Positions 54,151 through 63,662 of a stretch of DNA of 64,000 nucleotides are shown here, one piece after another. The stretch is from CAYFTL01 sp964346145 (GTDB lineage: Bacteria; Bacillota; Clostridia; Christensenellales; Aristaeellaceae). The position numbers and the translations under genes are program-made. Positions within the stretch are counted from its first letter, which is position 1. The number at the start of each line of letters is the position of its first letter. Location: the NCBI GenBank assembly GCA_964346145.1, contig CAYFTL010000008.1:9353-73352 (forward strand). The letters run 5' to 3'. The notes under the pieces were generated by a model, which saw only the letters and a program-made list of their open reading frames with translations, was not told where the DNA came from and ran no database searches.

Positions 54151-55166
54151 CTATTGTGCAAAGAAAGTATCCAGGTTTTGCAACACGTTTGCCTGGGCCT
54201 TGGATAGCTGTGCTTGTTGCTTGTTTATGAAAGCGCGGTTGCGTGCCCGGCCGATGATGGCGAGGATGGCGGAAAGTATGAATATCCCTACGGCAGGAAA
54301 AAAATATTTGTCGAAAGAGGTGATCAGCAAAATTAAAAACACAATGGCGGGGATCAGCGACAGCTTAAAAGGCAAGTAGTAGCTGCGGGCCTTGGCCCTG
54401 TCCTCATCGCAAAAGGGCGCAGTGCCCAGGTTGATGCTGCTTTGCCGCCCGCTGCTCAAGAAATGGTGGGTCTGGCTCCTGTAGGTGTAGCGGGTGAGCC
54501 AGATGGGGGCGTAATAAGGGGAGAATTCGTGGGTGATCTCCGCATTCCAGCTAAGGTTGTCGTAGTGGTCGCCCTGCTGGCGGGCTTTGGATTTGACGGC
54601 CTCTAAAATGAGGGCATCCAGCTGGGGTTTGGCGCGTTTTCGATAAGCCTTGGCCTCATTCAGCTCAAACTGGGGCAGCGAGAGCTGGCTTGCGGCCTCA
54701 GCATCCAACTGGGAGGGAGAGCCGCTCGCCCCTATTTTTTCTAAAAAGTTAAAAAGTTCCTTGCTGTCGTGTCGTATGCCGCGCAGCAACGGGCCTGTCA
54801 AGTTAAACGCGCAGGCGTGTACCGTATAACTCTTGCGGGCGGTGGAGCCCGAATAAGGGCTCCAATCGGTGACGGTGCGGGTGTGTGTCACCTCGCGCGG
54901 CTCATTGGTTTCGGAATCGTATTCGGTTTCGCAATAGGTTTCTTGCCTGTCCTCGCCGATTTGCAGCTGAAGGTTGCCTCAAAATGGCCTGTAACCCGGT
55001 AAAAGGGTAGATAGATCAGCTCTTGCTCTACAAAGGAGATTTCGTCGAACGCATCGGTGGGCAGAAATTCCTGCCCGGGAAGCCACTGGACGAAGGCCTT
55101 TTGGTGGTACTGCAGGGAAGAGAGGGCCGGAAAGTACAAATCTGCGGCAAGTTTGCTTGTTTCCAT
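54151..55166 (-). pseudogene. Paralogue 2 of the tail-anchored unknown protein, frameshifted
   Basis: Two frames meet near 54961-54975. The 5' part reads 'METSKLAADLYFPALSSLQYHQKAFVQWLPGQEFLPTDAF'. After adding one base the sequence continues 'LQIGEDRQETYCETEYDSET', then '...WSPYSGSTARKSYTVHACAF' and the same two-helix tail as copy 1. The span is 1016 bases, 2 modulo 3, as for one lost base. The predicted protein would be about 338 residues. It would lie with copy 1 upstream of the convergent nrdJ gene, with darA divergent on the other side. Confidence 0.7.
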
Positions 55167-55375
55167 TTGGAGTCCCTTCCGGGCGGCCCGGATTGCCGGT
55201 ATAGCCCTAATTTTTGCATCTAGTATACCACAACAGCCCGGCCGATTGCACCCGCCGCAAAAGCGGCAAGTTGCGCCGCGTGTTAATTTATGATATTATC
55301 AAAAACAGACAAATGATATGCAAGCGGCATCCATAGATATGCCGATAGGATGAACGGGAAAGGAGAGCAAAGCCA

Positions 55376-55705
55376 ATGAAAATGTTAATCACCGTTGTGC
55401 AGGATGAGGATGCCTCCAGATTGGGATCTGGACTGATGAACGAGGGCTATAGCATTACCAAGCTGGCCAGCACCGGTGGGCTGCTGCGCTCCGGCAATAC
55501 CACGCTGCTGATCGGTGTGGAAGACGACCAGATGGAAGACGTGCTAGCGCTGATCAAACAGCTGACCAAGAGCCGCAAAAAGCGGGTGGACTCCTCCGAA
55601 GGGAAGGACGAAGCCAAGAAAGCGATGGGCGCCCAGGGTAGCGAAGTTACGGTGGGCGGAGCCAACGTTTTCGTGTTGGATGTGGAAAACTTCCGGCACG
55701 TGTAA
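55376..55705 (+). CDS. darA: Cyclic-di-AMP receptor DarA (PII-like)
   Basis: The 109-residue protein matches DarA/PstA/YaaQ: 'MKMLITVVQDEDASRLGSGLMNEGYSITKLASTGGLLRSGNTTLLIGVEDDQMEDVLALIKQ' and 'GGANVFVLDVENF'. It forms trimers that bind c-di-AMP; the downstream partner is unknown. AAAGGAGAGC lies before ATG 55376. In this window the Ktr potassium system and DarA are both candidates for c-di-AMP control. Confidence 0.93.
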   Translation: MKMLITVVQDEDASRLGSGLMNEGYSITKLASTGGLLRSGNTTLLIGVEDDQMEDVLALIKQLTKSRKKRVDSSEGKDEAKKAMGAQGSEVTVGGANVFVLDVENFRHV

Positions 55706-55769
55706 AGGGTGCGCGCTGGCTCAGGAGCAACTGCTCAAAGGGCTGCGCCAATCAACACAGATCAGCTTT

Positions 55770-55823
55770 AAAAAACAATAAAAAGCGGGAAGTATTTTCA
55801 CTTCCCGCTTTTTATTGTTTTTT
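55770..55823. terminator. Bidirectional terminator after darA
   Basis: AAAACAATAAAAAGCGGGAAGT pairs fully with its complement across a 6-base loop, flanked by A and T runs. It serves both darA and the convergent VOC gene. Confidence 0.9.
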
Positions 55824-55871
55824 AATAGAACAGGCGGTGTTTGCGCCCCGGCTGCCGGACATTCAAGCTTT

Positions 55872-56297
55872 TTAAAGCAGCGCAAAGTGGGGGCTTTTAA
55901 AGATGGGTTCCATTTGGCACAGGCAAAAGGGATGGCCCGCCGGATCAAACATCACCCGCCAACCCTCGGCAAACTGTTGGCCGGCTAGGGTAGCGCCACA
56001 ACCGGTTGCATACTCAACCGCCCGTTCCAAATCCTCGACGGCAAAGTCGATGTGGGCCATCTGCTGCTGGGCGCCGGGTTGCTCCGGCCACACGGGCGGC
56101 TCGTATTCGGGGTTTTTCTGGAAGGTTATGCCCGGGTAGGCGCCCTGCTGCACCCCCGGAGGACAAACGCAGGCGTACTGCTTATCGTGAAACGGTATTT
56201 CCCATTGCAGCAGCGCTGCGTAGAATTTTGCCAGCGCATAGGGGTCTTTGCAATCCAGCGTCAGCGCGTACAGCTTTACCGTTGGCTCATTGCCCAT
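55872..56297 (-). CDS. VOC (glyoxalase/dioxygenase superfamily) protein
   Basis: The 141-residue protein has two beta-alpha-beta-beta-beta units: 'VKLYALTLDCKDPYALAKFYAALLQWEI' and 'MAHIDFAVEDLERAVEYATGCGATLAG...GWRVMFDPAGHPFCLCQ'. These are typical of small VOC proteins with a metal His/Glu site. AGGTGG lies before ATG 56297; a longer in-frame extension upstream has no ribosome site. The substrate is unknown. Confidence 0.85.
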   Translation of the reverse strand: MGNEPTVKLYALTLDCKDPYALAKFYAALLQWEIPFHDKQYACVCPPGVQQGAYPGITFQKNPEYEPPVWPEQPGAQQQMAHIDFAVEDLERAVEYATGCGATLAGQQFAEGWRVMFDPAGHPFCLCQMEPIFKSPHFALL

Positions 56298-56600
56298 AAT
56301 GTTGCCACCTCTAGCATTGTTGTACGTGTGTATTTTGCGGCGCTTATACGCCGCCGGCAATCTTTGTCTAAATCTTTCGGCAGGATAACCGTTACGATGG
56401 TGTCGAGCTGAGTATTGGCCTGCTGGATCTTTCAAGCGGGTATCCGGATGATCTGCTCGTCGCCATAGCTTTTTTTGTGTCGCAATGGGCACAATTGCGT
56501 GTTCAAATTTCATTGTGGATATTACCGCCCAGTAGTTTCGGTCGGACGGCGGCCTTGGAACACTGGTGTGTGCGGTTGACTGCGCAGCGTTCTTCTTCAC
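56298..56600. other. Intergenic region with a possible gene fragment
   Basis: A minus-strand frame here gives 'KIQQANTQLDTIVTVILPKDLDKD', which reads like real protein but has stop codons on both sides in its frame. It may be the remnant of a small gene. No clear family, start or terminator was seen. Confidence 0.3.
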
Positions 56601-58861
56601 TTATTTTAACATCAGAAAGAGCAAAACCAAAGGATTAACGATGGCCGTGGCGCGGTAAGGGCCGACGCGCTTCACCAGCGTCTGGCTGTTTGCAAAGTTT
56701 GGGTTGTCAAAAGGCTTGATGGGCAAATTGATCAGCTGCTTGGGAATCCAGCTGTATTCTTTGGCGCTTTCTTCCTCTTCCCGGTCCTGCGCTTCAATTT
56801 GCTCTTGCTGAAGCCGGTCCTGCTCTTCTACAAACGCTTCCTGTTCTTCGGCCTGTTGTTCAAGCTGTTCTTCGTGCATCCGGCTTTGTTCCTCTATGGC
56901 CTCTTCCCGTTCCCTAAGCTGTTGCTCTAAATCGTCTTCCGGATCCTGATCGCTTTCGTCCCACGGGGTTTGGTTTATTTCGATATAGCGGTGGTGTAAG
57001 TCGGGGCCGTAGTGTGCCTCCAGCAGCATCATGGCGGTGTCGGGAAAATCAGTGACGATGCCGGTCACACCCATGGAGAAGCAATCCTGCATGGTCACAT
57101 AATCGTTTATCGTCCAGGCGTACAGCGGAATCCAGGCTTCCCGGCAGGCTTTGATCAAACCGTCGGACAGCATTTGCTCTTCCACCAGCAGAAAATCGAT
57201 GTTCAGATTGATCAGCGAAGAAATGTCGAAGCTGCCCAGGCCGCCGTACACGCAGTAGCCTACCAGCGCGTCGGGGTACTTGGCCTTGACTTGCAGTACG
57301 ATGCCATATTCCAGCGATACGAACAGCGCCTTATCGTAGGCGTTATATTTTTTGAGCACCGCCATGGTCTGGTCGATGGTGTCCTGCTTTTCGTGGCCGT
57401 GGGGTTTAAATTCTATAGCCAGGCGCATCTTGCCCTGGCACAGTTGAGCCATTTCCTCCAAAGTGGGAATGCGGCCGGTGTAGCCGTTTTGGCTTAAAGT
57501 GAGCTGCTGCAGCTGGGCTGCGGTCAACTCGTACACGTTTTTGTTGACGCCGGCCAGCCGCTTGAGGTTCACATCGTGGATGACCATGGGCACGCCGTCG
57601 GCCGACAGCATTACGTCGGCCTCAATGTAGTCGGCACCGCTGTCGATGGCCGCTTGGGCAGTCTCCAGTGTATTTTTCACCCCGTATGCGCTGCCCCGGT
57701 GGCCGATCACGATCAGGTCGTGCACCAGTCCCATGGACTGGCCGCTGAACAAAACCGCAAGGCCGATGCTCAGAATCAGCGCCACCGACAAGAGCTTTTT
57801 GTGGCGCTGGATGAAGGGTTTGTTGATTAGCCAGGCAAATACCAGCCGCAAAAACTTTAAAAGCGCCTGCCCCATGGTCACCAGCTGTTCCTTCAGGTCG
57901 TCCATCCACCGGCCCACCCGGCGCAGCACCTGCGGATCGTCGGGGATGGGAGTGAACAGCTGCATATATAGGGAGGTGATCAAGGAGGTAACCAGCGGCA
58001 TCAGCATCAGCTGTATACCCTTGCACACCAGCCACAAGGGCAACGCCAAGATGGATTGCAGCGAACGCCCGCGGGATAGGTACAGCGCTTGGCGAAAGGT
58101 GGTGCGGGTGGTGTTAAACACCACATAAAGCGCGGTTTCCGGCAGCACAAACAGCAATATGTTCAGCAGCGATATCACCAGAAACACGCCGAAAATTTTG
58201 GGACCGTAGCTGCGCAGTGTTCGGCCGTTCAGCTTTAGCGCATGGCCAAATTTGCTGCGGCTGAGCACCATGGCAGGCAGCACAAAGGTCAGCACGGCCA
58301 ATAGCGACAAAAGCAGCAGATACACACCCAGAAGCAAGATGGAACCCTGGGTGGTTTTGACCAGTTCGCCGGTTACAAAGTTTGGAATGGTCAGGCTGGG
58401 CAAAAGGGAGGAGCGCAGGCCGATGGGCATCAGCGGCAAAATTACCAGCGCGTACAGGCCGAAGGCCAACGCGCCCGGTCCCTTTAGCGAGGAGAAGGTG
58501 GGCAACGCGCGCTGTATGGCCCGGCGCAGGCTGGGCCGTTCGCCGGACAAGGGTTGGCGCACCAAAGAGACGATGGTGGCAAACTCAAAATAGACAAACA
58601 AAATCGCCAGCGGCACCAGCACCAGCACGCTGAACAGCCCCGGCCAGCTGAGCAGGAACTTGGCAATGCCTTCGTTGAGCATCAGCTTTTGTCCGCTGAG
58701 TTTGACGAAGGCGCGCAAGAGCCGGGAAAATAACGGGCGGATGATGATGTGGATGAAGCCCAAATTTGCGCCCATGAATATGGCAGCTTGGGCAACATCA
58801 TCCAAAATGCGTGGAACCCGGCGCCCAGCGGGGCAAAGAACTTTGGTTTTTGTTTTTCCAT
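56601..58861 (-). CDS. Membrane-embedded glycerophosphodiester phosphodiesterase 1 (frameshift near start)
   Basis: The protein has six or so membrane helices (about 1-370) followed by a GDPD domain ('VIGHRGSAYGVKNTLETAQAAIDSGADYIEADVMLSADGVPMVIHD', 'LAIEFKPHG', 'YAWTINDY'). A Glu/Gln-rich coiled coil follows (about 625-700), then a last hydrophobic stretch. The true start is ATG 58861 with AGGAGG. Near 58782-58792 one base is missing, since adding it joins 'HAFWMMLPKL' to 'AIFMGANLGFIHIII'. The span of 2261 bases is 2 modulo 3. In the metal-binding 'PEN' position this copy has 'VKN' (Lys for Glu), unlike copy 2. Confidence 0.85.
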
Positions 58862-59161
58862 GATGTCCTCCTGCTCTGTTTTCAAGAAAACAGCCCCTCT
58901 TTGCAAAAAAGAAGGCCTATGTTGTATTGCCAAGGGCAGCAGCGCACGCCCTTTTTTATATTCCAATAAATTCTATTACAAATCGTGGGCGATTTGGGAA
59001 TTTTGCTATTTTATAACCGATTTCTAATCTGCCGGAAAAGCGGGAGAAAAAGTGAATTTGGTTTGGATAGGCTCCAACCAAGCCGCCTCATTTGTTGTGC
59101 TCGGCCTCCACCCTCCGGCGCCCGCATGCTGTTGCATATTGTGGACGAGGGAGGAATGGAT
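58862..59161. other. Intergenic region
   Basis: About 300 bases between the GDPD1 start and the end of the WYL gene. Nothing recognisable beyond the GDPD1 ribosome site near 58865 and AT-rich promoter-like sequence at 58955-59035. Confidence 0.4.
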
Positions 59162-60091
59162 TTAATCTTTGTATGCCTCTGCCGCCTGGCGCAGCCTGCT
59201 GCACAATTCCCGGCGCACATGGGGCGGGCCTGTGCACACACATCGACTCCCAAAGCTCATCAAAATTCCGTAGCCGTAATCGTCGGGCACAAAGTTAAAA
59301 TGCACCCGGTAGAGGCCATCGTGTGCAGAGGAAATATCCCTTTCGCTGCAATAATCCAAAACTCTATCGAGTATGGAGCTGTGCACCAGCAGCTCAACGT
59401 CGATCATATTTTGGGCCATATTTTGGGTGAACTCCGAAATGGCCGGCGGCACTGTGCGCGGCGCAAAGGTGTCCGGTTGGATTTCGATATCGGACATGCG
59501 GGACAGTTTAAACAGCCGGAAATCCTTTTTCCCGCGGCAATATCCGTGTACGTACCAATGATCTCCCTTAAACAGCAGCCGGTGGGGCTCCATCGTGCGC
59601 AAGGCCGTTTCCCCTTGGCGGTTCCGGTACAAAAAGGACACCAGCCTGCGGCTGTCCAAAGCCGAGCGTACCATCCCGATTTTGGCCGTTAGGTTGCTGC
59701 CCATCCAGGGGGACAAATCAATCGCGATTTGATTGGCTTTCAGCACAACTTCGTGCCGCTGTGCTTCGGGGATAAAGCTCTGCACTTTGGCAAGGGTGCT
59801 GGCGGTTTCTTGGCTGGACAAGGTGCTGGAAATGCAGCCCAGCCCCATCAACATGGCGACTATGTCGGCTGTCGTAAAAATTCCTTTTTCAACTTTGTAT
59901 TCCTTCATAATGCCGATGCCGCCGTTTGGCCCCGGGGTTGTCACAATCGGGATGCCCGCCCGGTTGATGGCTTCGACATCGCGGTAGATGGTGCGCAGCG
60001 ACACCTCGAACAGCTCCGCAAGCTGTTTGCCGCTTACCTTTTCCCTGGTGAGCAGCAGCATGACAATGGCAATCAAACGCTCCAGTTTCAT
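59162..60091 (-). CDS. YafY/DeoR-like transcriptional regulator with WYL domain
   Basis: The 309-residue protein has a winged HTH at 1-60 ('LLLTREKVSGKQLAELFEVSLRTIYRDVEAINRAGIPIVTTPGPNGGIGI') and a WYL domain at about 135-210 ('RRLVSFLYRNRQGETALRTMEPHRLLFKGDHWYVHGYCRGKKDFRLFKLSRM'), with a WCX tail. Such regulators bind nucleotide ligands. AGGAGGAAAT lies before ATG 60091. The promoter overlaps an inverted repeat, suggesting autoregulation. It is divergent from the pyridoxamine-oxidase-like gene and lies between the two GDPD genes. Confidence 0.9.
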   Translation of the reverse strand: MKLERLIAIVMLLLTREKVSGKQLAELFEVSLRTIYRDVEAINRAGIPIVTTPGPNGGIGIMKEYKVEKGIFTTADIVAMLMGLGCISSTLSSQETASTLAKVQSFIPEAQRHEVVLKANQIAIDLSPWMGSNLTAKIGMVRSALDSRRLVSFLYRNRQGETALRTMEPHRLLFKGDHWYVHGYCRGKKDFRLFKLSRMSDIEIQPDTFAPRTVPPAISEFTQNMAQNMIDVELLVHSSILDRVLDYCSERDISSAHDGLYRVHFNFVPDDYGYGILMSFGSRCVCTGPPHVRRELCSRLRQAAEAYKD

Positions 60092-60109
60092 AAATTTCCT
60101 CCTGCTTCC

Positions 60110-60138
60110 ATACTATATTGCTGACAGTATGCTGTCAA
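60110..60138 (-). promoter_or_regulatory. Promoter with overlapping inverted repeat, WYL regulator gene
   Basis: Minus-strand TTGACA (60133-60138), a 17-base spacer and TAGTAT (60110-60115). The inverted repeat TGACAG-TATG-CTGTCA (60122-60137) covers the -35 box, a likely operator. TATACT (60149-60154) may be the -10 box of the divergent gene. Confidence 0.75.
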
Positions 60139-60187
60139 CAAATGGTGCTATACTGATCTTATAAAGGTTAAAAAAGGAGGGAATCCA

Positions 60188-60610
60188 ATGGATTACAAAG
60201 AGATGTTCGGCCGGATACTGGGCCAAACAAACCAGATCGCCCTGGCCACCGTGGCCGATGGGGCGCCCAATGTGCGCATCGTCAATTTTTGCTTTGACGC
60301 CGCAAAGCCCCAGCTTTTGTACTTCGCTTCGGACAGGGAAAACCAAAAGGTGGCCGAAATAAAGGCTAACAGCCAGGTCGCCTTTACCACCGTGCCCCAA
60401 GGCGGAATTCCACATGCCCGCTCGAGCGATGCCATTGCCCAGAAAAGCGAGCGCACAATCGGCGACCTGAAAGACTTGTTCATTGCACAAATCCCGGGGT
60501 ACGATGAAACGATCGCCGCCATAGGCGACAGTTTGGACGTGTTTGAGATACACATCAAAAACGCGTTTGTGGTTGCGGATTTTGAAAATGCCGGGCCGGT
60601 CGCCTTCTAA
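60188..60610 (+). CDS. Pyridoxamine 5'-phosphate oxidase family protein
   Basis: The 140-residue protein is a small split-barrel flavin-binding protein: 'TNQIALATVADGAPNVRIVNFCFD', 'LLYFASDRENQKVAEIKANSQVAFTTVPQGG' and 'FEIHIKNAFVVADFENAG'. It may bind FMN or a related cofactor; the partner is unknown. AAGGAGG lies before ATG 60188. It is divergent from the WYL regulator and shares its operator region, so it is probably a regulated target. Confidence 0.85.
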   Translation: MDYKEMFGRILGQTNQIALATVADGAPNVRIVNFCFDAAKPQLLYFASDRENQKVAEIKANSQVAFTTVPQGGIPHARSSDAIAQKSERTIGDLKDLFIAQIPGYDETIAAIGDSLDVFEIHIKNAFVVADFENAGPVAF

Positions 60611-60635
60611 CTTGCCCCGGGTGGGCAGGCGCAGC

Positions 60636-60667
60636 ACAAAAGGACAAGCGATCGCTTGTCCTTTTGT
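60636..60667. terminator. 32-bp perfect palindromic terminator
   Basis: ACAAAAGGACAAGCGA and its exact complement form a loopless palindrome centred on GCGATCGC, with A and T flanks. It separates convergent genes. Confidence 0.85.
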
Positions 60668-60745
60668 CTATGCAGGTTTGTCTTTTCAATCCATGCGTTA
60701 TTCTGATTTTGTTACTCTATTCAACAAGGCGCCTCTTTGCAAAGC

Positions 60746-62683
60746 TTAAGAGGGGTTGGTGGCGATTTCGATGCGGCGGCCTTCGGCCACGGTGTCGTAC
60801 ATTTTTTGCATCACCTGCACAGCAACCTCGGGATAGTCGGTGATCAGTCCCAGCGCCCCCACCTGCAGCATTTGCTCCATGGAGTGCCGGCGGTTTACCG
60901 TCCACACGTACAGGGGCAGGTTGGCGTCGTAACAGTCATACACCAAATCTTCGGTGACCATCTTTTCTTCGGCCACCAGAAAGTCGATGTTTAGAGCCGA
61001 AAGGTTGGTGTCGTCCAATCGGCCCACACTGCCGTACACGCAGTAACCCACCTTGCTTTGGGGATAGTTGCGCTTCATCTGGCGCACCATGTTGTAGTTG
61101 ATGGACATGAACAGGGTTTCCTCCATCATCTCATGGCGCTCCATGATTTGGACAACCTGCTCAATGGTGTCGATCTTCTCCCGGCCGTGGGGCTTAAACT
61201 CGATCAGCATACGGATTTTTCCCTTGCAGAAGGCGGCCACCTCGTCCAAGGTGGACACGGTGGCGGTGAACCCGCTCTGGCTGAGTTCGTGCTGCTTGAG
61301 CTCGTCCACCGTCAGGTTAAACACGTACTGCTTGCGCCCGGTCAACCGCCGCAGGTAGGAATCGTGAATCACCACAGGCACGCCGTCGCCCGACAGCATC
61401 ACGTCCACCTCCACATAATCGGCGCCGGCATTGATGGCCTGCTGGAAGGCGTCCAGCGTGTTTTCTACCGCGTGCATGCTGCCGCGGTGGCCGATGACCA
61501 CCGGATCGTGAATCCGGACCCCCGCTTGATAGGCGCTGTAGACCACCCACCAAAGGAGCACCAGCACCAGCGTCAGGATAAGTTTTCTGCATTTGCGCAC
61601 CAGCGGATGAGACAAAATTTTGCTGTCGTTGCACCTTTGCTTGAGCCTGCTCCACTGCCGGTTGAGCCATCCGCGCAGCGCCACCGCCGATTTTTCCAGC
61701 ACATCGTCCAGCTTGTTCAGATGCCTGGCCTCCTCGGGCAAGGGCTTCCACACCTGCTGATAAAATGCGGTGAGCAGGCTGAGCAGCAGGGGCAGCAAAC
61801 CGACCTGCAGCACAGAGCAAACCAGCCACACCGGCATGGCGATCACACCTCGAACCGAACGGGTGCCCGATGCCGCCAGCGCCCGGCGCAGGGATACCTG
61901 CTCCGTGTTAAAAACTGCATCCAGTATAAACCGGGGCAACACATAAAGCGCGAGCCACATCACAACAAACACGCCGAAAAGGGCCAGCGCCCAAGTGCCG
62001 TAGGCGCGCAGGGTGATAGCGTTTTTTCGGATTGCGTTCTTAAAGCGGTACCCATCCAACACCATGGCGGGCATGATAAAAAACAAACTGCCAAAGGCCA
62101 AGAGCATGAGGGCGCCCAGCCCCCAGCTGATCAGGGTTGCATACGAACTGCGCGCCAGCCAGGTGGCGATGGGGCTGCGCGAAATCAGCTCGGGCACCCA
62201 GGAAGAGAGCGGTCCCAAATGCACCAGCGGCAGGAGGATCAGCACATATGCAAAAAAGAACAGCGCACCTCTGCCCCGAAGGCCGCGCAGCGCCCAGGTC
62301 GCCTCGCTCAGCGCGCGGCGGATTTTTGCCTTGCCGTTTTGCTGAGCTTGGCGCGCCAGCGAAGTGAGCACCGCACATTCAAAATAAATGAGCAATATGC
62401 CCAGGCTGGTCAACGCAAAGATGGACACCAAACCGGGCACGCTGAGCAGAAATTCCCACATTTCGTTGTTAAAAACCACGGTTCTGCCGTTGAAGCGCAA
62501 AAAGCCCTGCAACACTGAGGACAACAAGGGCTGGATGAGCTGGCTGGTTATAAAATAAAAAACCGAGGTGAACAAGGCCATCTTGGGGAGGGCTGTCCAA
62601 AACGCAAAAAAGCCCTGCCGCAGTGGAACGGCAAAGGGTGGCTTGTTGGTGACGCGCGGCGGCCTATTTTGGTGCGCTTTCAT
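60746..62683 (-). CDS. Membrane-embedded glycerophosphodiester phosphodiesterase 2
   Basis: The 645-residue protein has the same plan as GDPD1: membrane helices at about 30-380, then a GDPD domain with 'VVIGHRGSMHAVENTLDAFQQAINAGADYVEVDVMLSGDGVPVVIHD' (His-Arg, Glu, Glu-x-Asp, His), 'MLIEFKPHG' and 'YVWTVNRR'. All metal and acid-base residues are in place, unlike copy 1. It hydrolyses glycerophosphodiesters to glycerol-3-phosphate and an alcohol. It lacks the coiled-coil tail of copy 1. GGAGGGG lies before ATG 62683. The pair lies on one strand around the WYL gene. Confidence 0.92.
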   Translation of the reverse strand: MKAHQNRPPRVTNKPPFAVPLRQGFFAFWTALPKMALFTSVFYFITSQLIQPLLSSVLQGFLRFNGRTVVFNNEMWEFLLSVPGLVSIFALTSLGILLIYFECAVLTSLARQAQQNGKAKIRRALSEATWALRGLRGRGALFFFAYVLILLPLVHLGPLSSWVPELISRSPIATWLARSSYATLISWGLGALMLLAFGSLFFIMPAMVLDGYRFKNAIRKNAITLRAYGTWALALFGVFVVMWLALYVLPRFILDAVFNTEQVSLRRALAASGTRSVRGVIAMPVWLVCSVLQVGLLPLLLSLLTAFYQQVWKPLPEEARHLNKLDDVLEKSAVALRGWLNRQWSRLKQRCNDSKILSHPLVRKCRKLILTLVLVLLWWVVYSAYQAGVRIHDPVVIGHRGSMHAVENTLDAFQQAINAGADYVEVDVMLSGDGVPVVIHDSYLRRLTGRKQYVFNLTVDELKQHELSQSGFTATVSTLDEVAAFCKGKIRMLIEFKPHGREKIDTIEQVVQIMERHEMMEETLFMSINYNMVRQMKRNYPQSKVGYCVYGSVGRLDDTNLSALNIDFLVAEEKMVTEDLVYDCYDANLPLYVWTVNRRHSMEQMLQVGALGLITDYPEVAVQVMQKMYDTVAEGRRIEIATNPS

Positions 62684-62975
62684 GGCTCCCCTCCATAAGG
62701 ACAGTACTAAAATTCAGTATACGCTCAAAATGAATTTTGCGCAATCGCGCCGGCGCAGAACCCCGCAATATTTTGTGCCGGATAAATCGGCGAGGGCCTG
62801 TTTTTTAGCAAATATATAGCGAACGTTTGGCAAAGCCGTCCGGTTCAACCGATGGTTGTGGAATTTTGCAACTCTCGGTTGTGAAGAACGGGCCCGGTTC
62901 AACCAACGGAGTATTCAAATCGCTTTGGACGGATGGTACAGTGGAATCAACAAAGGAAAGAAGGAGGGAACATCC

Positions 62976-63386
62976 ATGAATCAAACGCTGGGAAATAGAA
63001 TCGCGCGGCTGCGCAGACGCAAGGACATCACCCAGGAAACTATCACTTTCGGTTTGATTTCCTTTGCTATCAGCTTGGTTGCGACATTATACGGGCTATA
63101 TGCCAACTACAAAAGCCATAGCCGAAAGAAGCTGGAAATCGAAGTGGGTCACGAAAGGCGGATGATTCGAATAGAAGAAGCGATGAACGACATCAAAATA
63201 GGGGTAGACGACATTCGCCTGGATTTAAAGGCGCAAGGCACTCAGGTGAACGAAATCCACACCCGCCAAACGATCACTGAGGAGCAGCTCAAAGCCGCCA
63301 ACCAGCGCCGGGACGAACAAATCAGAGCTGCCAACCAACGGATTGACGAGTTGTGCAAGCGCATTGAACAGCTGGAAAAGGAGTAA
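62976..63386 (+). CDS. Small membrane protein with HTH-like start and coiled coil (phage-like)
   Basis: The 136-residue protein has a start that resembles the first helices of an XRE domain ('GNRIARLRRRKDITQE'). One membrane helix follows (about 24-45), then a basic patch and a helical coiled coil to the end ('QLKAANQRRDEQIRAANQRIDELCKRIEQLE'). AAGGAGGG lies before ATG 62976. It is 5 bases upstream of the holin-like gene, so the two form a unit as in phage lysis modules. The function is unknown; the HTH part is incomplete. Confidence 0.65.
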   Translation: MNQTLGNRIARLRRRKDITQETITFGLISFAISLVATLYGLYANYKSHSRKKLEIEVGHERRMIRIEEAMNDIKIGVDDIRLDLKAQGTQVNEIHTRQTITEEQLKAANQRRDEQIRAANQRIDELCKRIEQLEKE

Positions 63387-63391
63387 GAATT

Positions 63392-63616
63392 ATGAAAATT
63401 GACTGGAAAGCCAAGCTAACCTCGCGCAAATTCTGGGCGGCCCTCACCGGATTCATAGGGCCCTTGCTGATCGCTTTCGGCATGGGCGAATCCGAAGTCA
63501 CCCAGATCATCGCCATCATTATGGCGGGCGCCACGCTGATCGCCTACATCATCGGCGAGGGCATGGTGGACGCCGCAAAGCTGCAAGAGTCGAGCCCGTC
63601 AGAATCGAAAGAATAA
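63392..63616 (+). CDS. Phage-type holin-like membrane protein
   Basis: The 74-residue protein has 'MKIDWKAKLTSRKFWAALTGFIGPLLIAF...IAIIMAGATLIAYIIGEGMVDA': a basic start, two hydrophobic helices and a charged tail, the size and order of small phage holins of Firmicutes. The usual downstream endolysin is not visible before the terminator, so this may be a prophage remnant or domesticated gene. Confidence 0.65.
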   Translation: MKIDWKAKLTSRKFWAALTGFIGPLLIAFGMGESEVTQIIAIIMAGATLIAYIIGEGMVDAAKLQESSPSESKE

Positions 63617-63662
63617 AGCAAAACCGCCCGCGCCAAGTGGGTAAATAGAACAGACGACAAAA

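Noticed and set aside
61058..62518. 486-residue plus-strand frame opposite GDPD2
   Set aside because: A His/Gln-rich composition is typical of an antisense frame of a GC-rich gene; no ribosome site.
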